Shown: one piece after another, positions 1 to 7,173 of the stretch
How the letters are laid out: every line of letters begins with the position of its first letter
Position numbering within the stretch: the stretch's first letter is position 1
NCBI GenBank assembly: GCA_025359905.1
Contig: JANYDF010000078.1
Coordinates: forward strand, 1 to 64,000
Length of the DNA stretch: 64,000 nucleotides
Direction of reading: 5' to 3'
Origin: Rhodospirillales bacterium
Lineage (GTDB): Bacteria > Pseudomonadota > Alphaproteobacteria > Acetobacterales > Acetobacteraceae
The notes under the pieces: model-generated
What the model saw: the letters and a program-made list of their open reading frames with translations, nothing else
Databases searched by the model: none
What the model was told of the DNA's origin: nothing
Made by a program: the position numbers and the translations under genes

Positions 1-21
1 CCGGCCTTGTGCCGGGCGTTT
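1..21 (+). terminator. Partial hairpin at the window edge, possible terminator of an upstream gene
   Basis: Bases 1-5 (CCGGC) pair with 11-15 (GCCGG) around a five-base loop, followed by a T-containing stretch (GTTTCCGTTTG). The left arm is cut by the window edge, so the full stem cannot be judged. It would terminate a plus-strand gene lying outside the window. Confidence 0.3.
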
Positions 22-44
22 CCGTTTGTTGGCTCTGGGATAAA

Positions 45-67
45 GCGGGCGGCTAACCGCCGCCCGC
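45..67 (-). terminator. Hairpin overlapping the glnS stop codon
   Basis: A 9-bp perfect stem (45-53 with 59-67) has a TAACC loop. Read on the minus strand it starts inside the last glnS codons, spans the TAG stop and is followed by TTTA. It is a plausible intrinsic terminator or 3' stabilising hairpin for glnS. The T tract is short, so termination strength is uncertain. Confidence 0.4.
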
Positions 68-1735
68 CTGTACTTTGGCCCAGGTGTCGTTCAGGCCAAC
101 AGTGCGATTGAATATCAGCGCACCGGGGCGGCTGTTCAGGTCGGCGCAAAAATACCCTGTGCGCTCGAACTGCACCGCCTCGCCCACCGGCAAAGCCGCG
201 ACCGACGGTTCCACCAGCGCGCCGTGCAGAACTTCCAGCGACTGCGGATTGATGTCGTCAAGCACGTGGCCATTGGCTCCAGGATCGGGCCGGGTGAACA
301 ACGGATTGAACAAACGGATATCCGCCGGCACCGCATCGGCCGCCACCCAGTGAATGGTGCCTTTCACCTTGCGCCCGTCTGGCGCATTGCCGCCCCGCGT
401 GGCCGGGTCGTAGGTGCAATGCACCTCCACCACCACACCCGACTCGTCTTTCACCACGCCAGTGCAGGTCACCAGATAGGCATAGCGCAGCCGCACTTCC
501 GCACCCGGCGCCAGACGGTGGAACTTCTTGACCGGCACTTCCATGAAGTCGTCACGCTCGATGTAGATCTCGCGCCCGAACGTCACCTCGCGGGTGCCCG
601 CACCCGGGTCGTTCGGATGATTGATCGCCGTCAGCGTCTCGGTCTGACCTTGCGGGTAATTCTCGATCACCAGCTTCAATGGCCGCAGCACCGCCATGCG
701 GCGTTCGGCGGCGGTGTTCAAATGCTCGCGGATCGGCGCTTCGAACTGATCCAAACCGACGGTGCTGTAAGCCCGCGCCACGCCAATGCTGCGCACGAAG
801 GCGCGCAGCGCCGCCGCCGGCACGCCGCGCCGCCGCATCCCGGCGATGGTCGGCATCCGCGGATCGTCCCATCCGGTGACGTGCCCGTCTTCGACCAGCT
901 TGGTCAGAATGCGCTTGGACAGCACCGTGTAGGCCAGATTAAGCCGGGCGAACTCATATTGGCGCGGCCGCGCCGGGACCGGCAGGTTGTCGAGGAACCA
1001 GTCGTACAACGGCCGGTGATCCTCGAACTCCAGCGTGCAAAGCGAGTGGGTTACGTGTTCGATGGCATCGGACTGGCCGTGCGCGAAGTCGTAATTCGGG
1101 TAGATGCACCACGCATTGCCGGTGCGCGGATGCGCCGTGTGCAAGATACGGTACAGCACCGGGTCGCGCAGATTCATGTTGCCCGACGTCATATCGATCT
1201 TGGCGCGCAGCACGCGCGCTCCTTCGGGGAACTCCCCGGCCCGCATCCTGGCAAACAGATCGAGGTTTTCCTCGGCGCTGCGCTCGCGGAACGGGCTGTT
1301 CTGACCCGGCTTGTTCCAGTCGCCCTTCAGCGCCGACATCTCGTCCTTCGACAGATCATCGACGTAGGCATGGCCGGTCTTGATCAGATGCACCGCCCAA
1401 TCGTACAATTGCTCGAAATAATCCGAGGCATGATACAAATGCTCGCCCCAGTCGAAGCCGAGCCAGCGCACATCGCGCATGATGGCGTCGATGTACTCCT
1501 GCTCCTCCTTGGCCGGGTTGGTGTCGTCGAAGCGCAGATGGCAGCGCCCGCCGAATTCCTCGGCCACGCCGAAATTCAGGCAGATCGATTTGGCGTGCCC
1601 AAGATGCAGGTAGCCGTTCGGCTCCGGCGGGAACCGGGTGACCACGCCGGTGACCCGCCCCGCGCCCAGGTCGTCCTTGATGATGTCGCGGACAAAATTG
1701 TTCACCGTATCCGCAGTCGACGTCTCGCTTGCCAC
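53..1735 (-). CDS. glnS: Glutaminyl-tRNA synthetase
   Basis: Class I aminoacyl-tRNA synthetase that attaches glutamine to tRNA-Gln in the cytoplasm. The 560-residue length is normal for GlnRS. Seen in the sequence: the [17 protein letters not shown] block near residues 34-50 (the HIGH-type ATP motif HLGH), the nucleotide-binding fold with the CYFRDFD-equivalent LRFDDTNP, and a KMSKS-like VLSKR in the second half. The beta-barrel anticodon-binding half fills the C-terminus (about residues 340-550). The start codon is GTG (GTG GCA AGC). The alternative, glutamyl-tRNA synthetase, is disfavoured by the all-beta anticodon domain and the PPEPNG signature. The gene stands alone, with a hairpin over its stop codon. 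Confidence 0.97.
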   Translation of the reverse strand: MASETSTADTVNNFVRDIIKDDLGAGRVTGVVTRFPPEPNGYLHLGHAKSICLNFGVAEEFGGRCHLRFDDTNPAKEEQEYIDAIMRDVRWLGFDWGEHLYHASDYFEQLYDWAVHLIKTGHAYVDDLSKDEMSALKGDWNKPGQNSPFRERSAEENLDLFARMRAGEFPEGARVLRAKIDMTSGNMNLRDPVLYRILHTAHPRTGNAWCIYPNYDFAHGQSDAIEHVTHSLCTLEFEDHRPLYDWFLDNLPVPARPRQYEFARLNLAYTVLSKRILTKLVEDGHVTGWDDPRMPTIAGMRRRGVPAAALRAFVRSIGVARAYSTVGLDQFEAPIREHLNTAAERRMAVLRPLKLVIENYPQGQTETLTAINHPNDPGAGTREVTFGREIYIERDDFMEVPVKKFHRLAPGAEVRLRYAYLVTCTGVVKDESGVVVEVHCTYDPATRGGNAPDGRKVKGTIHWVAADAVPADIRLFNPLFTRPDPGANGHVLDDINPQSLEVLHGALVEPSVAALPVGEAVQFERTGYFCADLNSRPGALIFNRTVGLNDTWAKVQAGGG

Positions 1736-1796
1736 GATGCCTCTCGATGATGGCGCAAAATGCGCCCCCGGTCAGAACGCCCTCAGGGCAGCGATG

Positions 1797-2423
1797 TCAA
1801 CCGGCGGCGGCCGTTATCATCGCCGCCACTGCCGCAACCTCGGGCGGCGAGACGATGTGCGCCCGGCCCGGATACAGTTGCAGGTCAACCCGCGCCCCAA
1901 CGGCAGCGAAATGCGCCGCCGTCTCGCGGGTGCGCGCTTCGGGGATGTAGGCGTCGCAATCGCTGCCGGTCACCAGCACCGGCACGCCCGCCAAACCCTC
2001 CGGCACCGCCCATTCGGTGCCGGGGGCCCCGATCAGCCCGCCGGTCCAGATCGCCACGCCACCGTAACTGCGTGGATGGCGGCGGACGAATTCGCTGGCG
2101 AGGCAGCCGCCTTGAGAGAAGCCCAGCACCACGATTCGCTCCGGTGGCATCCCCTGCCCGATCGCATCCGACACGATGGCCTCGACGATGGCAACCGCAT
2201 CCGCCAGCTTCGGATCGCCCGCCGCGCCCGGCGCCATGAAGCGCAGCGGATACCACACCCGGCCGGGTGCGGCGGGCACGACGCACCGCACGCCGGGCGC
2301 AAACAGCGCCTCTGCCTGCCCGCAAATATAGTCAGGCGACTGTCCGCGCCCGTGCAACAGCACAAGCAACACGCCGGCACCCGCCAAAGCCGGGCCGATG
2401 GTCAGATGCTCGGCGGCGGTCAT
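1797..2423 (-). CDS. Alpha/beta-hydrolase, MhqD-like carboxylesterase/phospholipase family
   Basis: A 208-residue serine hydrolase of the carboxylesterase/phospholipase (YpfH/MhqD) family. The start ATG at 2423 gives MTAAEHL and lies 12 bases after the stop of the preceding gene. Visible features: LLHGRGQ (oxyanion-hole region), the nucleophile elbow GFSQGG near residue 110, the acid in VTGSDCDAY, and the catalytic His in PGRAHIV. The substrate cannot be read from sequence. The tandem arrangement with a ring-cleaving dioxygenase-type VOC protein recalls the Bacillus mhqNOD quinone/hydroquinone detoxification genes. A role in hydrolysing a ring-opened product is therefore an inference from context. 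Confidence 0.85.
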   Translation of the reverse strand: MTAAEHLTIGPALAGAGVLLVLLHGRGQSPDYICGQAEALFAPGVRCVVPAAPGRVWYPLRFMAPGAAGDPKLADAVAIVEAIVSDAIGQGMPPERIVVLGFSQGGCLASEFVRRHPRSYGGVAIWTGGLIGAPGTEWAVPEGLAGVPVLVTGSDCDAYIPEARTRETAAHFAAVGARVDLQLYPGRAHIVSPPEVAAVAAMITAAAG

Positions 2424-2434
2424 CGAAACTGCCG

Positions 2435-3406
2435 TCAATGGTGTGCGGCGTACTGCGGCACCCGGATCGGCTCCAGCGGCGCCACAATCTCGGCCCGACG
2501 CGGCTCGAACCACGGCGGCAGCAGCAGCTTTTCGCCCAGATGCTCTTTCGGCTCGTCGATGGCGAAGCCGATGTCCGATGTCGCCACCTCCACCAGAATG
2601 CCGCCCGGCGAGCGGCAATAGATCGAGTGGAAGTAGTTGCGGTCCTTGATCTCGGACACGTCGGTGTAGCCGAGGCCTTCCAGATGCGCCTTGATCGCGG
2701 TCTGCTCGGTCTCGGTCGGCACTGCCAGCGCCACGTGATGCACAAGGCCCTGGGCGAAGCGCCACGACCCCTGCGCCATCTCCGGATGCTCGACGATATC
2801 CAGTTGCTTGGCCGCCCCGCCGCCCGCGATGCTGTAACGGGTCACAGCGCCGTCCGTGCCGACCTTTTCGAAGCCGAGGCCGTCGATCAGGAAGCGCCCC
2901 ATCTCCTCGCCCTCGCGCACCGCCATCGACACGCTATGAAAGCCGCGCGCGGCCACATCGGCGGTCACGTCGTTGGTCATCCACGGTTCACGCGTATCGT
3001 CTGCGTCTTCGATCACCTCGAAGCCCAGCCCGGCCGGATGATGGAACGTCAGCGCCTGCTGGCCGAACCGTTCGCCGGCCACGCCATCCGAAAATCCGAG
3101 CCGCTTGAACCGCTCGGCCCAGAATTTCGCGGCGCCCAGCGGCACCGAGAACGCGGTGTTCTGCACCTGCCCCGAGCCGCGTTTGCCGGTTAGGCCCGCC
3201 TGGCGGAACGGGAACGTGGTCATCACGCTGCCGATCTCGGCGTTCGCGTTGGCGTAGTACAGGTGGTAGATCGGCGCGGTGCCGTCGAACAGCACGGTCT
3301 GCTTGACCATGCGCAGCCCCACCGCCTGCGTGAAGAAGTCGATGTCCTCCTGCGCTCCGGCCGCGCCGCTGGTCACGTGATGGATGCCGGTGATCCCAAG
3401 ATTCAT
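2435..3406 (-). CDS. MhqO-like ring-cleaving dioxygenase / glyoxalase family protein
   Basis: A 323-residue protein with two vicinal-oxygen-chelate (VOC) repeats. The first begins with GIHHVTSGAAG (metal His near residue 9). The second begins at about residue 200 with GLVHHVALAV. A C-terminal EVATSDIGF supplies the usual metal-ligand Glu. This pattern and length match the MhqO/MhqA/YkcA group annotated as hydroquinone-specific extradiol dioxygenases; iron dependence and substrate are inferred from the family. GGGAGAGGG precedes the ATG at 3406. It is the first gene of a two-gene unit with the MhqD-like hydrolase. No MarR-type regulator, the usual partner in Bacillus, is nearby. The 78-base gap to the divergent deacetylase must hold both promoters. 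Confidence 0.87.
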   Translation of the reverse strand: MNLGITGIHHVTSGAAGAQEDIDFFTQAVGLRMVKQTVLFDGTAPIYHLYYANANAEIGSVMTTFPFRQAGLTGKRGSGQVQNTAFSVPLGAAKFWAERFKRLGFSDGVAGERFGQQALTFHHPAGLGFEVIEDADDTREPWMTNDVTADVAARGFHSVSMAVREGEEMGRFLIDGLGFEKVGTDGAVTRYSIAGGGAAKQLDIVEHPEMAQGSWRFAQGLVHHVALAVPTETEQTAIKAHLEGLGYTDVSEIKDRNYFHSIYCRSPGGILVEVATSDIGFAIDEPKEHLGEKLLLPPWFEPRRAEIVAPLEPIRVPQYAAHH

Positions 3407-3484
3407 AGTGCGCCCTCTCCCATCGGGGTCTGCCGCGCGCTATGCGCTTGCCCCATTTTGTCTCGATATGCGTAAGGTTCGACA

Positions 3485-4189
3485 ATGAACGAATTTGGAC
3501 CGGCTGGCCAACTTGTCAACGCCGAACAACGCCGCGTGACGCTGAGCTTCGACAACGGTCCAGAACGAGGCGTAACTGGAAACGTACTCGACATCCTACG
3601 CGATCACGCCGTGCGCGCCACGTTCTTCGTGATTGGCCGCAAGCTTGCCGCCCCTGGCGCGCGGGCGCTGGCGGAACGGGCGCGGGCAGAAGGGCATATT
3701 GTTGGGAATCACACGTTTACGCACGCCACCCCACTCGGCGAACTTGCCGCCGCCGAGTCGGTCGCCGAGATCACCGCCACGGATGCCTTGCTTGACGGCC
3801 TCGCGCCTGAGCGGCTGTTCCGTCCGTATGGCGTGCAAGGCCGCATCGGCCCGCATCTGCTCAGCCCGGCCGCGCGCGATCACCTGATCGCGCGCCAGGC
3901 CACCTGCGTCTTGTGGAATGCCCTGCCGCGCGACTGGCTGGAGCCGGACGCTTGGGCCAGCACCGCGCTGACCCAGTGCGCCGGCCTCGACTGGCCGCTG
4001 GTGGTGCTGCACGACATCCCAAGCGGCGCGATGCGGCATCTGCCGGCGTTTCTCGACCGCTTGCAGGCCAGCGGCGTCGAATTCACCCAGGAATTGCCGC
4101 CGGACTGCTTGCCGATCTGTGGCGGACAGGCCATGCCCGGACTTGATCGCTATGTCAGCGAGAGGGTGAGCGCCCGAGCCGATGGCTAA
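3485..4189 (+). CDS. Polysaccharide deacetylase (NodB-like) family protein
   Basis: A 234-residue NodB-homology protein. The first motif reads LSFDNGPERG, so the second Asp of the usual TFDDGP, normally a metal ligand, is Asn. The second motif is intact as HTFTH (His-x3-His zinc ligands, about residues 79-83). FRPYG corresponds to the RxPYG motif and VLHDIPSGA to the C-terminal Leu-His motif. No signal peptide is apparent, so it probably acts on a cytoplasmic or membrane-associated sugar precursor. It overlaps the following glycosyltransferase start by 8 bases, indicating translational coupling. The pair probably modifies and assembles an envelope or exopolysaccharide glycan. The Asn substitution leaves catalytic competence open. 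Confidence 0.87.
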   Translation: MNEFGPAGQLVNAEQRRVTLSFDNGPERGVTGNVLDILRDHAVRATFFVIGRKLAAPGARALAERARAEGHIVGNHTFTHATPLGELAAAESVAEITATDALLDGLAPERLFRPYGVQGRIGPHLLSPAARDHLIARQATCVLWNALPRDWLEPDAWASTALTQCAGLDWPLVVLHDIPSGAMRHLPAFLDRLQASGVEFTQELPPDCLPICGGQAMPGLDRYVSERVSARADG

Positions 4190-5279
4190 TATTCTCGTCT
4201 ACCGCGACGACCTGCTGCCGAAGTCCGAAATTGAGTTCATGCGGCGGCAGTACATGGCATTCGGCGCGCTGACGCCGTTGTGGGTCGGCCGCCGGGTGCG
4301 GCCATGGCTGGATACGGCAGCATTTCCAACCGGCGCGGTGTTCACCGGTGCGGCCGGACTACGGTTCAAACTCACCGGCCGCGTACCCGATTTGCCCGCC
4401 CTGCGGGCGCTGGCCCCGGCTGCGGTACATGCCCAATTTGGCCGGGGCGGCGCGCTGGCGTTGCCGCTCGCCGAAGCGCTCGGCGTGCCTCTGGTGGTCA
4501 CGTTCCACGGCGGCGATGTCCATAAGGCATCGCACTACCGCCGCTTCCCGATCCCGGCACTGTTTCGCTGGCGCATGGCGCGGCTGATGCAATACGGCGC
4601 GCTGTTCGTTTGCGTCTCCGAAGCCGTGCGCCGCCGGTTGGTCGAACGCGGCTTTCCGGCCGGCAAGACCACGGTCGTACACATCGGCACTGACCGCATT
4701 GCACCGGCGCCGCGAACCGATCCGGGCCAGGGGGTGCTGTTCGCCGGCCGCTTCGTGGAAATGAAGGGCGTTGAGGTGCTGGCCGCCGCCATCAAGCTGT
4801 TGCGCGCGCAAGGTGTGGCCGAGCCATTCACCCTGATCGGCCAAGGCCCGCGGCACGCCAGCATCGCAGCGTCGCTACAGGGCGTGCCCGGCATCGAAAT
4901 GCGCGGCTGGCAGACCCCAGATCACGTGCGCACGGCCATGCACGCCGCTCGCGCCGTGGTCATCCCCAGCATCGTCGCCCGCTCCGGCGAGGCCGAAGGC
5001 CTTCCTTCGGTGGCGGCCGAAGCGATGGGGCTCGGCACGCCGGTGATCGCCTCAACCGAGGCCGGGCTCGACGGGGTGATTCAGTCCGGGGTCAACGGCT
5101 TGCTGTTTCGCAGCCGCGACCCGGCAGGGCTGGCCACCCAAATCATGCAACTCGTATCGAACGCCCCCCGCGCGGTGGCGATGGGGGCCGCCGCGCGACT
5201 GACAATGGCACGGGACTTCGACGCCGCCCTGCAATCGGCACGACTGGAAGACTTGCTGCAACGGGTCATTGCCCTATAG
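4182..5279 (+). CDS. Glycosyltransferase family 4 protein
   Basis: A 365-residue GT-B glycosyltransferase. Seen: an N-terminal acceptor-binding half with VTFHGGDVHK, then the donor-binding half with VVHIGTD, LFAGRFVEMKGVEVL, and the family E-x7-E region EGLPSVAAEAMGLGTPVIAS near residue 280. These are characteristic of retaining GT4 enzymes that transfer a sugar from a nucleotide-activated donor, often in exopolysaccharide or LPS synthesis. Donor and acceptor are not predictable. The ATG overlaps the end of the deacetylase gene (4182-4189), so the two are co-translated. No other glycan genes flank it; an AT-richer gap follows. Confidence 0.9.
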   Translation: MANILVYRDDLLPKSEIEFMRRQYMAFGALTPLWVGRRVRPWLDTAAFPTGAVFTGAAGLRFKLTGRVPDLPALRALAPAAVHAQFGRGGALALPLAEALGVPLVVTFHGGDVHKASHYRRFPIPALFRWRMARLMQYGALFVCVSEAVRRRLVERGFPAGKTTVVHIGTDRIAPAPRTDPGQGVLFAGRFVEMKGVEVLAAAIKLLRAQGVAEPFTLIGQGPRHASIAASLQGVPGIEMRGWQTPDHVRTAMHAARAVVIPSIVARSGEAEGLPSVAAEAMGLGTPVIASTEAGLDGVIQSGVNGLLFRSRDPAGLATQIMQLVSNAPRAVAMGAAARLTMARDFDAALQSARLEDLLQRVIAL

Positions 5280-5657
5280 GATATTTTGATCTGCCATCCA
5301 AACGGCCTACACCGCATGGCCGCCACATTCTGCAAGACAAGCTGCCAGTCGATTTTGCAGACGCACCGGCCACCAGCCACTGCTGCAATTCGCCGCCGCC
5401 TGTTGCTGCCGGCTCCCAGTCGCTGCTTCGCAAGCAAGCCGGCAGCCGCATTGTTGATCTAGCCGTTTATTGCAACAAACTGCCCAGGTGTCGAATTTAC
5501 TTCAGAACAATCCGAATCGAGCGTCCGAGCGGCTGCAGCGCCATGCAGGGCTGCCATCTTCACGGCGCAGAATAAGGTAAACGCTGTACCGGGCTGCGCA
5601 TGGGTCTGAAATTCAATTCTTAGGCTAATCGCACCTATTCTTGCTATTTTTCAACAT

Positions 5658-5686
5658 TTGACAGAAACATTACCAATTTCTTTAAT
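5658..5686 (+). promoter_or_regulatory. Sigma70-type promoter, TTGACA - 17 bp - TTTAAT
   Basis: A perfect -35 TTGACA (5658-5663) is separated by exactly 17 bases from TTTAAT (5681-5686), five of six matches to TATAAT, in the most AT-rich part of the gap. Transcription would start near 5693. The next supported gene starts at 6071, leaving an unusually long leader of about 380 bases or an independent short RNA. Confidence 0.5.
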
Positions 5687-5834
5687 CATGAATCTATCCA
5701 GAAGAATGAGATGGGTAAATATCCACCATTCGCCGTGCAATAAATGCCCGCCGCATTCCACCGATGCCTGACAATTACAAAAAATATATGATTACTGGCG
5801 CGGCGATCCCCTTAGATATTTTTGCAGACTACCT

Positions 5835-6050
5835 ATGTATGCAGCCCAACCCCCGTTCTTTGCGACGCTTTCAGCGACCGGCGCCGCGCTGCGTCAGCAA
5901 ATCTGCACTTGGCAAGACGCGATCAAACATGTATCCAACGATTCGCGGTGCGGCTGTTTACTTCCGCCCTCCGTCCCGATCCCATGTGCCGCTGCCGAAT
6001 TGGTGAGGGCGCATGTCGGCCGGGCAATAGGCGCTAACGCGTACACCTGA
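5835..6050 (+). CDS. Possible small hypothetical protein
   Basis: A 71-codon frame starting ATG TAT GCA. It encodes an Ala- and Cys-containing protein ending in a short Arg/Ala-rich stretch. Codon use includes several codons rare in this genome (AGG, ATA, TTA), and no clear Shine-Dalgarno sequence precedes it. It lies downstream of the promoter at 5658-5686 and just before the coiled-coil gene. I recognise no family, and two other frames overlap it. It is listed only as the least unlikely small gene in the gap. Confidence 0.15.
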   Translation: MYAAQPPFFATLSATGAALRQQICTWQDAIKHVSNDSRCGCLLPPSVPIPCAAAELVRAHVGRAIGANAYT

Positions 6051-6070
6051 GCAATATCGGAACAAAACTA

Positions 6071-7048
6071 TTGACTGACAGACAGCAATCGCGCCGGGGC
6101 CAGGACCAGCAGTCCGACGCCTCCTCGCCGGACCTTGGGTCATTGCAGGACGCGGAACAGAAGATGCGGGAGGCACTCATGGGCCTTGGCAGCCGCCGTG
6201 ACGCCCCGACCCCTCGCCAGCAATCTGAGCCACAGCGCCAGTCCGGACATCGCGCAAGCGGTGACCGCAGCACCTCACAGGGCCACCGTCATCGCTTCGT
6301 GCAAGATGGTGAAGTCCCCGTGGTGATGGTCAGCAACAGCCCGGGTGGCCAGCAACCTGCCCTGCGCGCCAGCGAAACCCGCGCCCAGGCTGGCCGGGCT
6401 GCGGCGACCGCCGCCGATATCGGCGCTGAACGCGCGGCGCGCGATCGGGCGGAGCGCTTGCTGCAGCAGGCTCAGACGCACATTCGCGATTTGGAAACCA
6501 AGCTCGCGCATGCCGAATTGGCACGCACGGAAGCTGTTGCTGCGGTCAAGCACGAGAAAGCGGCACTGGCCACGTTGCGGCAGCAATCGGTCAATGAAGT
6601 GGCACGGCTGAATGGCCTGCTTGCCGACGAACGCGCCGCACGCGCCAAGGCTGACCAAAAGGCCGAACGCACTGCGGTTGCCGCCGCTACGGCAGTAATC
6701 CAGACCGGCGAAGTCCGCGTCAAGCGCGCCTACACCAAACGTAAGCGCTACCCGTTGGCCGATCTGTCCGATCTGACGCCGATGGCCTATCGCGCGGCTG
6801 ATCCGGCTCCGGCCGCAGCGGCGCCAGTGGCGGCAGCGGCCCCATTGACGGCGGCCCCGGTGACGGCTGCCATGGACATCGTGGCACCGCAGATCGTGGT
6901 GAGCGTGATTGCCGAAGACGCCGCGCCGGTGGTGTTGCGCCGCACGCGCGGTCCTGGCCTCGCCAAAGCGGAAAAGCCGCCGAAGGTGAAACGGGTCGCG
7001 GAACCGAAGCCGGTAAAATGGTGGGTGAAGCCACGGGCCGCGAAGTAA
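6071..7048 (+). CDS. Orphan coiled-coil protein with basic, Ala/Pro-rich C-terminus
   Basis: A 325-residue protein of unknown function with a TTG start (TTG ACT GAC) and only a weak ribosome site. The first 75 residues are polar and Gln/Arg/Ser-rich. Residues about 95-215 are Ala/Glu/Arg/Lys-rich with heptad-like spacing, predicting a long coiled coil (RAERLLQQAQTHIRDLETKL). Next comes a strongly basic patch (VKRAYTKRKR), an Ala/Pro-rich linker and a basic tail containing KPVKWWVKPR. There is no signal peptide or membrane segment. The basic patch and tail could bind nucleic acid or an acidic partner; this is inference. Its isolation after a 790-base gap suggests monocistronic expression. The true start could be an in-frame codon further downstream. 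Confidence 0.7.
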   Translation: MTDRQQSRRGQDQQSDASSPDLGSLQDAEQKMREALMGLGSRRDAPTPRQQSEPQRQSGHRASGDRSTSQGHRHRFVQDGEVPVVMVSNSPGGQQPALRASETRAQAGRAAATAADIGAERAARDRAERLLQQAQTHIRDLETKLAHAELARTEAVAAVKHEKAALATLRQQSVNEVARLNGLLADERAARAKADQKAERTAVAAATAVIQTGEVRVKRAYTKRKRYPLADLSDLTPMAYRAADPAPAAAAPVAAAAPLTAAPVTAAMDIVAPQIVVSVIAEDAAPVVLRRTRGPGLAKAEKPPKVKRVAEPKPVKWWVKPRAAK

Positions 7049-7106
7049 GGCAGCCGCATAGCAGTATCTCGCTGGCACGCAGCCGCAACGCTGGACTGGC
7101 CGTTTG

Positions 7107-7152
7107 TCCTTGCGCACCGTAAGGTCGGCGCAAGGACCGGCTTGTCAGCCGG
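7107..7152 (+). promoter_or_regulatory. Two adjacent hairpins just upstream of the aldolase-lut operon
   Basis: TCCTTGCGC (7107-7115) pairs perfectly with GCGCAAGGA (7128-7136), with a further ACC/GGT helix inside the loop. It is immediately followed by CCGGCT (7137-7142) pairing with AGCCGG (7147-7152). The second hairpin ends 21 bases before the ATG at 7174, next to its GGGGGA ribosome site. No T tract follows, so they look more like a structured 5' leader or mRNA-stabilising element than a terminator for the upstream gene. Confidence 0.4.
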
Positions 7153-7173
7153 CGGAATCGGCTGGGGGACGCG

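Larger units (their letters stand above)
5280..6070. other. Long intergenic region, AT-richer than its surroundings
   Basis: About 790 bases without a convincing gene. Composition drops noticeably around 5600-5830 compared with the flanking GC-rich genes. It contains a consensus-like sigma70 promoter (5658-5686) and several overlapping short reading frames with poor codon use. The best of these is 5835-6050. No tRNA cloverleaf, terminal inverted repeats or transposase remnant was recognised. It could hold a small RNA, the promoter and leader of the coiled-coil gene, or the scar of a lost gene. Confidence 0.5.

Noticed and set aside
224-1750. Long plus-strand frame opposite glnS
   Set aside because: Composition (Arg/His/Gln-rich) is that of an antisense shadow; glnS on the other strand is unmistakable.
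5764-6037. Short overlapping frames at 5764-6006 and 5822-6037
   Set aside because: No ribosome site, poor codon use and mutual overlap. Only the 5835 frame is listed, at low confidence.
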